NCBI GenBank assembly: GCA_944739405.2 | Contig: OX123188.2 | Location: forward strand, 63,383,251-63,447,250 | Source of the DNA: Euclidia mi | Lineage: Eukaryota; Arthropoda; Insecta; Lepidoptera; Erebidae | Direction of reading: 5' to 3' | DNA length: 64,000 nt | Shown: positions 55,658-64,000 of the stretch, one piece after another | Layout: every line of letters starts with the position of its first letter | Numbering within the stretch: position 1 is the stretch's first letter | The notes under the pieces: generated by a model | What the model saw: the letters and a program-made list of their open reading frames with translations, nothing else | Database searches by the model: none | Told to the model about the DNA's origin: nothing | Translations under genes and position numbers: made by a program

Positions 55658-57560
55658 ATTTTAACTCTACCTCAAATGACTCATGTTGACATAATTTAAA
55701 GAGAATAATATGAGACTTATTTATTTCACTAGTTTGTAATGAATTATATAATTTAGTTTTGTTCTTACAATTATGCACAAATCGAAATACATATGCAAAC
55801 GCGCGACTTAAGCGATTAAACTTGGAATAATTATTAAAATTAATGATAGAGCTATGACTGTCATTTTGAGTCACCTTAATTTGTAAATGCACCTTAAGTT
55901 CAGGTAATTCCACTGATTTATGAGGTTGTTGTGGCCAAGCAGCTGAACCCTCCTTTAAGAAGGAGGGTCCTTCCCACCACAAGGGTTCAATCTGTAGAAG
56001 CTGAGGATCTACAGCTCTGGAAGGTAGATCTGCAGGGTTGAGGTGAGTGGGAACATGCCTCTACGTAAAACCTTGTGACAACTCATTAATTTCTATTATT
56101 CGATTGGCTACAAATGCCTTTAAAAGGTTTGGTTGTGCATTTATCCAGCCAAGCACTACTGTTGAGTCTGTCCATATTACCTTCTGTGTAATCTTATGAT
56201 ATCTAATGGACTGTATTACCTTAGTGGACAACTGCGCACCGAGAAGTGCACCACACAATTCAAGGCGAGGTATGGTCATGGCTTTTAAAGGTGCAACCCG
56301 CGCCTTCGCACACAACAATTTAACATTTACAACATTTTCATTATTAATTGAACGTAAATAGACACAAGCTCCGTACGCTTCCTGTGAAGCATCAACAAAG
56401 CAATGTAATTCAACTGACATGGGAAATTCACATATTATATTTCTAGGCAAACTAATTTTAGATAGATTATTAATATTCTCTGATATCTTTACCCACTTTT
56501 TCTCAATATGGGGTGGCACAAGATCATCCCAGCCTAACTTTTCTTTCCATAACTGCTGTAAAATGATTTTAGCTTTAATTATGCATGCACATAGCAGCCT
56601 TAATGGGTCAAATATTTTACATGTTATAATAGTACGTTTAGTAAGTTTCCTACTCATATCCATGTCAACCTTAAATTGCAATGTGTCTAGTGTAGGTGAC
56701 CAGTTTAGTCCTAAAACTGTGGCATGTTTACTCAAATCAAGAGTTTTAGAAGTGGTCTCTGTGTGTAACACCTTGGGACAGTTTGTACGTAATTTATGAA
56801 GAGGGAAACAAGCTGAGGATAAAACTCTAGTGATCCCATCATATATTTCTTTAATTTCTTTCTCTGATTGCCCACCCGTATTTAAATCATCTATGTATAC
56901 ATCATGTTCTAAAATATTAGAAATGAAGGGATTAGAACATTCACGAGCTAACTGAGTGAGGCACCTAGTGCTTAAAAAAGGTGCAGATGCTGTCCCATAT
57001 GTGACAGTGTTTAGCTGCAAGACCTTTATAGGCTGAGAACAATCATCCCGCTTTATAGGCTGAGAACCCCGCTTTATAGGTTGAGAACAATCATCCCGCC
57101 ACAAAATTAATTGTAAATGTCTCTGAGATGGATCTATTTCCATTTGCCTATACATTTTTTGTATATCTCCAGTTAGCACATACCTATAAGTTCTAAATCT
57201 TAATAAGATAGACAACAAATCATCTTGTACAACTGAACCTATATATTGAATGTCATTTAAGGATTTACCTGAAGTCGTTTTGGCAGAGGCATCGAATACA
57301 ACACGCAATTTGGTGGTTTCACTGTGCTCTTTCAATACAGCATGGTGTGGCAAGTAATATCCAAATTTGGGACGCTTAACCTCCTGTAAATGACCTAAGT
57401 TTTTATACTCTTCAATAAATTCAGTGTAACTTTGTTTGAGCTGATAATTATTATTTAGTTTCTTCTCCAGGTTACAGAAACGTTTTTTAGCTAGGAAATA
57501 AGAATCGCCTAGTGCCTGTTCAGGTACCTCCTTAATGGCATTTTAACGGAAAATCGACCA
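55658..57560 (-). pseudogene. BEL2 reverse transcriptase / RNase H
   Basis: The main open frame is 56061-57353. RT motifs: TTKLRVVFDASAKTTSGKSL, YVLTGDIQKMYRQMEIDPSQ, VTYGTASAPFLSTRCL and the catalytic VYIDDLNTGG. Pao connection: LGLNWSPTLDTLQF; RNase H-like: HCFVDASQEAYGACVY, PRLELCGALLGAQL and IWTDSTVVLGW. Upstream the frame is open without ATG to near 57545. Within RT, SQPIKR-type residues are repeated three times near 57040-57090, an in-frame duplication. Downstream an indel near 56065 leads to the connection part ending at the SINE site (EGPSFLKEGSAAWP). Confidence 0.87.
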
Positions 57561-57582
57561 TTGGGAAGACGCTTCCTATTTT

Positions 57583-58239
57583 CTAAAAAATGTTGTTCAC
57601 ATAATTTATCTTGGGGTGAGATGTTACCAATACAATTAATTTCTTCAACTTCCCAAACCTTTTAAGGTCATTATGAATTTCCTTTGTGAAATTACATGTC
57701 AAGTGACTAAGGCTACATTCTCCTAATCTTCCACTGACTAACCATCCGAACCTTGAATTTTGTAGGACAGGTTTACCTACACCCAATGAAATACGCTTAG
57801 TCCCTACAATGTTCCAAAAAACATCTGCCCCTAATAACATATCAATAGTAGAGGGATAATGGAACTTAGGGTCTGCAAGCATGATATTTTTGGGTAAATT
57901 AAGTTCTTGAATATTTACAGGTGCGCTTGGCAATGTTCCTGTAATTTGTGGTACAATAAGACAATTTATTTCCATATTAAAAGAATTCAATCGCGATTTT
58001 ATATTTACATTACAGCGCTCGGATATATTAAAAGACACATTATTAATACCTGAAATCTGTAAAGGTTCACTAATTTTCATTGCTAGTCCTAACTTGTTTT
58101 TCAGGTTTTCTGTCACAAAAGAGGATTGACTGCCTGTGTCTAATAGAGCCCGAATAAGGTAAGTCTGATGATTATTTGCATTTACTACTTCTACCATAGC
58201 AGTACACAACAGAACCTGGCTGACGGAGACAGCAGACAA
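57583..58239 (-). pseudogene. BEL2 aspartic protease
   Basis: Active-site motif IRALLDTGSQSSFV at about residue 30, followed by the A17-type fold (MLLGADVFWNIVG, NSRFGWLVSG). The frame overlaps the end of the zinc-knuckle frame because of an indel near 58265. Another indel near 57650 puts the following linker (EQHFLEN-like) out of frame. Confidence 0.83.
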
Positions 58240-58267
58240 AGATACTGGCAGTGGTTGATTTGATGTC

Positions 58268-59595
58268 TCTTTTTTTCTCGATTTGATGATCTGTCAGTAC
58301 TATTATGAAGTTGAAGTTTGTTTACATGTAGTAAACTGTTATGTTTCTGTTTACAAAACTTACAGAAACTCTTTATGCGACACCGAAATGAATTGTGACC
58401 TTCACGCAGGCAGTTAGAACACAGTTTTAATTGAGATATTTCTTTGAGCCTGTCTTGTACATTCATATTTTTAAATTTAGTACATTGGTGAATGCGATGT
58501 CCCTGCTCACTACACAATAAACACAAATATTCACACAAGTTTTCAGTCGAAGAGACAAATGAATTAGACCTATCAAACTGTTTGCTTTTTCAATTATTGG
58601 ATGCATTGTTTTTATTAAAATTAGCCTTATCATTTTTATTTTGTTGCGATGTGACTGATGTAGTTTCTAAAATATCAGCACGAGTTCCAATAAAATTGAT
58701 AAAATCATTTAACGTTGGCAAGACAGGTAAACTAATCCTATGTTCTTCCCACTTTATGCTTGTACTGGTATCTAACTTAGCAGTAATCATAAATATTAAT
58801 AGAATGTCCCACTGATCAGTCGGTTGACCTAGAGTGTTGAGAGCTCTTAAATTCTTTGAAATATTATCTACTAAGTTACGCAATTCTTTAAATGATTCCT
58901 TAGTTAAGTTTTCAATACTACATAATGCCTTAAGATGATTGTTAATGAGGATTGTTTTATTGTTATATCTATTACAAAGTAAGTCCCATGCTACTTTGTA
59001 ATTCTCAGATGTAAACTCCAACGACTTGATAACTTCAATGGCACCTCCCTCTAATGAGGATCTCAAGTAATGAAATTTATAGATGCCTGGTATGGACTCA
59101 TTGCTATGTATTAAGGACTGAAATGTATCCCTAAACTCTAACCATTTTAAATGTGAACCATTGAATGTAGGCAACTTTATCGTTGGTAATTTTATAGACT
59201 GTAAACCACGTGATGAACAAGTTGAATGCGAACCTTTGTTACTACATTCACCCACTTTTTCTTTTTCAGACCCTTGTCTTTCAAGTATGTCCTCAATAAT
59301 TGACATAACAGAAATAAATTTAGATTCAATTAAATCCCTTAATGTGATTTGTTCATCTACAGCAGATTCATCACATGTATTTTCAATTAAAGTTTGAACA
59401 TCATCAAACTGTCTGAATAAATCTTGACAATTATTTAAGCGCCTACCTAGCTCCTTTATATTAATACTACTTAGAGCACTTACCTATGTCTAGTTTTTGC
59501 ATTTCCTGAAAATATTCGTTTACTTTAGTTAAACGCCCTTTTAAGGTACCGCGTTTCCTAATTAATACGCACAATTCACTTTTTTCCTCATCCAT
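58268..59595 (-). pseudogene. BEL2 gag with zinc knuckles
   Basis: ATG at 59595 (MDEEKSELC). A frameshift near 59485 precedes the main capsid-like DUF1759 region (LPTFNGSHLKWLEFRDTF; YLRSSLEGGAIEVI; LPVLPTLNDFINFI). A TGA at 58590-58592 interrupts in frame. The nucleocapsid part continues with CLLCSEQGHRIHQC and CSNCLREGHNSFRC (CX2CX4HX4C) and CKFCKQKHNSLLH. It would package element RNA; it is broken by at least three lesions. Confidence 0.85.
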
Positions 59596-60551
59596 GATTG
59601 GTATCACTAAATCACAATTACCGAGAATAAAACAATGAAATAGGTAATAAAATGTGCATCAAACCAAAAGCCAATATAGGCACGCTCCAGACGCAGCTCG
59701 TAGCGATGCCGTGTCGCGGCAGGCACGCCGCACGACAAGATGGCCGCTCTGCGTTGGCGGCGCGCGGCAGCAAAGCCCCGGGGCGCGACGCGAATGACGC
59801 GATGCCCACGCGGTGGCGTAAGTATGCAGGCGGGAGCCGGGAGGCAGTGCGCAGACGCAGCCGAAGATTTTCTGGAATCGTTCGGCAATGCTATTTGAAG
59901 CGGATGCAATGCAAAGCTTTTAGATTGTGTGCAAATTATGCACGTAACACGAATCAGTGTGTTAATTTGTTAAATAGAAAATAATGCATAAATAGCGTAT
60001 GCAGTAACACGATTCAAAACATGCTTGACATGAATAAAATGACTATTCAGTAGTTCTTTCAAAACTCAACTTTAAGAGTTAGAATAGTTGAAATACTTAA
60101 TATAGTTAGATAGATAATTAGGTATAGGTACCTATTACCCATAAATACGCTATCACCAAAATGCGATTTTGTTAGCACTTAACTGCTCCTTTCTCCTGAG
60201 GAAAACAGTCAAACCTAAACACACATAAAAGCGGCAATCGGGAATGGAAAATGTAGGTATAGGAACGAGCTTACTTCCCTCGGAAAGACCACCGACGCGA
60301 TGCCCGCTGTCCAGATAGATCTTCAAATTGGATAGAAGTAGCCTCCTTTCGATCCAGCTCCCAGCCAATTCTTCGCAGTTGGGTTGGGCGTGGCCGCGAT
60401 GAGTAGCAAGCAGCGGCGCAAGCGATCGATCGTCCGCCACAGCGCCGGCGTCGTTTCGATCGATCTTTCGTGAACACGCCACTGAGCCAAAGTATTTCTT
60501 GGCCCCAAAATGCAGCTTTCTTGCAGTTTCTTTGCTTCAACGGTCGCCAAA
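59596..60551 (-). other. BEL2 leader (5' UTR) region
   Basis: About 950 bp between the 5' LTR and gag. A GC-rich part lies at 59680-59870 and another at 60280-60480. Open frames here look like chance products of composition. The primer-binding site is at its right end. Confidence 0.7.
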
Positions 60552-60822
60552 TGTTTGGAAATGAATGAAACGGACTATATTATATATCCAAACAGTATAT
60601 TCAGGATAGCCGAGCGGTAGCGATTACAATAATTATATTATCTTAACCATGCGCGCGCACTCGGTCCTTGTCGTCGTCCGAATGGCCGGCCGGCCGCGCT
60701 GGCCGCTGGCGTGGTGACGCTCGCCGTCCCCGCTTCCGCAGTCCCCTGGCTGGCCCCTGATTGGGTTGCGAGCCTAATGCGCGGTACCCCGTGCGTTGGG
60801 TAATAAGGCTCATGCGTGTACA
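60552..60822 (-). repeat. BEL2 5' LTR (right)
   Basis: 271 bp, differing from 53291-53561 at about four positions. It is the transcription start LTR for this minus-strand element. Confidence 0.92.
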
Positions 60823-61043
60823 CATATACACAATGCATAATTTTTTATCAATGTGACGCCAGTGATGTAGCACCGAAGAAAACAAATTAATTTGCGCACA
60901 CAATCCTAACCATTACAATGTGCTATAAAACATATGTTATTCCATACACGAGTTTGGCACATTAGCTTCTGTGTGCTACGTCGTAGAGCGGCTACGCCGT
61001 AGAGATGCTACGTCAAATGCGACGCGCTAGTCTGTAATATTAA

Positions 61044-61348
61044 GGGCGGTTTCAGATTAGCGTATTTTTCTGCGCGTATACGGTCGTTTCAGCATACGCG
61101 CTTACACGCGCGCTACATTACGCGCTTCAAAAAACTGGACTCACGTATTTCGGCGTGTTCGCGCGCTACGGTAGTGACATCTTGTCAGTGTCAACATGGA
61201 TTTTGAGGGCTGGCGTTTTTACGAGCTTACAAGCGCGTTAACGCTCGTACGAGTTGCGCGTGTGCCAAAAGGCGCGCCTATATGCGCCTACGTGCGCTTC
61301 CAAAAACGATCATATACGCGCTTATAAAACGCTAATCTGAAACCGCCC
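61044..61348. mobile_element. Harbinger-like MITE
   Basis: 305 bp with inverted ends gggcggtttcagattagcgt and its exact complement, flanked by TAA (61041-61043, 61349-61351). A 3-bp TAA/TTA target with GGG-starting ends fits PIF/Harbinger. The inside is rich in cgcg motifs with no ORF. Confidence 0.85.
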
Positions 61349-61351
61349 TAA

Positions 61352-64000
61352 GCGCGTTATTGCTTTCTAAACAGTTTACGCCAATCGTAAGTTGTTCTAA
61401 TAGTATTGGTAGAAGCTTTCAGTAGCAAAGCCTTCCAAGAATTGGTGTAGCTGAACGAACTACTACAATTATTTGATTTATATTTTATATCATAACCGTG
61501 TACTTACTACAACAGTCGCAAAATTATATCAATTTAGTATATTTATATACTATGCCTACAAAGAAATTGCTCTATGATAATCATAGTGACATTTTATTTC
61601 CCCTTTTCCCTAACAAAATAAGTTAGTAGCTATGCAACATACTATGATGAAATATAAAACAATTTAACAATTTATTATTTAAAGATTTTAAAGGGTTTAA
61701 CGTAAATATGTACCAGCTCATAAATCTTATAAATATTCCATTAAAACTATCAGCACATCACATTTCACAATGCACATTACACCGCATTATTGAACGCCGC
61801 ATAAATTTTCCGTTTAAAAGTCAAAGTGAACATGTGGTTCATTATTACACTACTTCGCGGGTCATCAAATATAAGCATCAACCGAGGGAGAAAACAACAA
61901 AAAATTTAATGGATAAATTAAACAGATCGTATAATATACGATAACTTCCGCAACATGAAACAAAATCCATTACATTAATGTTAAAGAAGAGCAACAATAC
62001 GTCACTGTCAGGAGCGGAGAGTGGGATCGGGAAGTGATTTCAAAGGCGGAATGCCCGCAACGTGACACGACTACATCCACGTCAACTACATTAATATCGC
62101 CAAGACTTAGCAGACGTGACCGCTTCATCAACTTTAACTCTTCCAACGAATTTTAACGCGAACACTTCGATTCAATTTCATCGTCGCCCGCTGTCGGCTT
62201 CAAGCCTCCTAAATGTTGGGTGCGGAAAAATAACAGCTAATAACGCAATGTAACGCTATTTAAGACCGGTTTTAGACTTTCTTGAGATGAGCTAAAATTT
62301 TGTAGTATTATTTAATCGCTGGCGTGTTGAGTTTGCCAATTTGGCGTTACTTAACATATTTTTAAGACACTTAGACATAGGTACAATGCTACAATTTTAA
62401 AGTGTAATAATTTGTACGCAAAATAAACGTTTAAAGCTTATTATACAACTTTCGAACACTAAGTATGTTATTCTATAACGGTACATAAAAGATCGCGTGG
62501 GTGGACCCGAACCGTTATAAAATTTCTTCTACATCAATCTTGACACGCTACTAAAAATAAACAATGCCGACATCGCTTCATGATGTTGTAAATTGATTTA
62601 ATATATATTCTAAAGAGAATTCTGCCACAATTTGATCTATTTTAGATATGACTGAATAACACCTAAGACTAAATCGAATTTTCTCGTTAAGTTCAATAAA
62701 ATCGACGTCTTCCCTTCTTTATCTGTGCCTTTATTTAACCGCAACATTCGCTGTATGACACGCCTTATGCTCAGTACTGACACACGGTATTACTCGATAG
62801 TTTTACTCGAAAACGAGTAAAAATCAACGTGTGGACTGCAAAATCACAGCTCGATGACATCAAATATACTGTAATTTTACTCTAAGCGAGCCTTCGAGTC
62901 TGACTCAATCGAGTAAAACTGTATGTGAGTATGGAGTTTTAAACACGTTCATATGTAGAACACAAACATTTAATCAATTGAGTTTTAACAATGTAAGCTC
63001 AATTAAAACTTAATCTATATTAAAGTTTACTACACTGAAACGAACACTTTGTTACCAAGATTTACGTGCAGGTGTAGCGATGAACCGAGTACATTCTGAA
63101 TAATGTTATTATAATTTAATCATCACATACCAACACGAGTTCCGCAATGTAGACGAACAAGAATGTTTAAAATACTTTATGAAATTTTATCGCGAGAATT
63201 CAAGTTAATTCATGGACGTAAACAATTTTTACCGCTCCGCTTATATACTCTTGAAAAATTATCGCAATGTCATGAGATTACTGTTATTGTGTATAAACTA
63301 CTTAGTTTAGATAGATCATATTTTGTCAATGATTTAGAAGTGTATCATTTTGAATTCTTGCTTCAATATCAAGCTATCTTAATAACCGACACGTATGTGT
63401 ATTATTGATCGAATATGTCACACTCGCAACTACCTTCACTGTATAAGCGTATGTAATTTTGTACAAATATGTAGAGTAACTGTGAGACACATTCGGTATA
63501 TTTATATAGAGTACAATAATACCGTGAAGTTATTTATAGTATGATACAATCGAATTACATACTTAGGCCTGCCAGATAGGAGTTATTTGAGTAATCATTT
63601 AACTGAATCCGTATACTACATAATTATGCAAATTATTCGAATATTATTATCTGTTAGCTGGCCCATGGTTTATATATTGATATAATGTAGAACGGGCATA
63701 GCAAATACTCTCGAGCAGTTTAATTATATTTTAAAAACCTAACTGATCTCCAGAATACAGAAGCCCAAAGCATTAACAGTGGAATTGGGACAATAATCCC
63801 GCGACATATGTACAAACGTATAGATGTGGATACGTAACAAAAACTTTTAAGCTGGAGCTTAGTCAGCGGGGCTCAGAAATGATCGGACGTAATTTCAGGA
63901 CGCGGTACATTTAAACTTTACTCATATAGTAAACCAAACGACTTACACAAATGGTTTTGTTGAGACAACAACAAATGTTTCAAATTTCTATTGTTACGTA
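61352..64000. other. No gene recognised
   Basis: AT-rich DNA with short chance ORFs. Near 62790-62940 partly complementary tactcgatagttttactcg-like stretches suggest a decayed MITE. Nothing else was recognised. Confidence 0.45.

Larger units (their letters stand above)
53291..60822 (-). mobile_element. BEL2: second BEL/Pao retrotransposon, minus strand
   Basis: Flanked by catat (53286-53290, 60823-60827). The 271-bp LTRs at 53291-53561 and 60552-60822 have TG...CA ends and about four differences. The minus-strand primer site next to the 5' LTR is tggcgaccgttgaagc, a type complementary to arginine tRNA 3' ends. A purine tract (aaggctgggagga) precedes the 3' LTR. The order is gag, protease, RT, RNase H, integrase. 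It is unrelated in sequence to BEL1. All domains remain, but several frameshifts and a stop break the polyprotein. Confidence 0.93.

Noticed and set aside
62790..62945. Possible MITE with tactcgatagttttactcg-like inverted ends
   Set aside because: Complementarity is short and interrupted, with no target duplication, so I list it only as a hint in the gap entry.

Overview
The window is a stretch of eukaryotic nuclear DNA, most likely from a moth or butterfly (Lepidoptera). It is AT-rich with no operons or bacterial signals. Its repeats are the kind seen in lepidopteran genomes: SINEs ending in (gat)n runs next to a 'cagtggac' motif, RTE- and Jockey-type LINEs, BEL/Pao and Copia LTR elements, Penelope, Tc1, and TTAA- or TAA-targeting MITEs. 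I could not identify a host protein-coding gene with confidence. The only candidate is a weak two-exon ORF behind a TATA box at 25.2-25.5 kb. Nearly every long reading frame belongs to a transposable element, and most are broken.

Layout. 0-2.1 kb: a minus-strand, 5'-truncated LINE (ORF1 plus the ORF2 endonuclease) inserted in an unclassified repeat, here called R. 2.2-7.6 kb: SINEs (one with a 5S-rRNA-like head), LINE tails and a large imperfect inverted duplication. 8.1-10.0 kb: a Penelope-like element with inverted ends. 10.4-11.0 kb: a 30-bp minisatellite. 12.7-24.9 kb: a minus-strand BEL/Pao element (BEL1) with 5-bp target duplications. A Copia element sits in its right LTR, and that Copia carries a TTAA MITE in its own LTR and a hAT-like MITE inside the gag zinc knuckle. 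25.6-32.3 kb: two further copies of R, split by a 3-kb TTAA element with a THAP-like start (possible Kolobok), a SINE, a LINE 5' part with a baculovirus-FP-like ORF1, and a 5'-truncated RTE element. 32.3-36.7 kb: a minus-strand Jockey LINE split by an apparently intact Tc1 transposon. 36.7-49 kb: a long block almost free of recognisable transposons, probably intergenic or intronic host DNA. 49-53.2 kb: MITEs, a 1.6-kb element with inverted ends holding a perfect 32-bp hairpin, and a LINE tail. 53.3-60.8 kb: a second, independent minus-strand BEL/Pao element (BEL2), split by a SINE. 60.8-64 kb: a Harbinger-like MITE, then unassigned DNA.

The genes work together only as transposon modules: gag-protease-RT-RNase H-integrase in the LTR elements, ORF1-ORF2 in LINEs, one transposase in Tc1. 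The target-site duplications readable here give a relative order of insertion: BEL1 before Copia before its two MITEs, Jockey before Tc1, R before the TTAA, RTE and SINE insertions, BEL2 before its SINE. The Tc1 element is the only one that looks potentially functional. I found no convincing undescribed cellular system. The most unusual objects are the TTAA/THAP element with nested foldbacks, the perfect hairpin at 51.05 kb, the BEL1 derivative lacking its RT core, and the candidate small gene.
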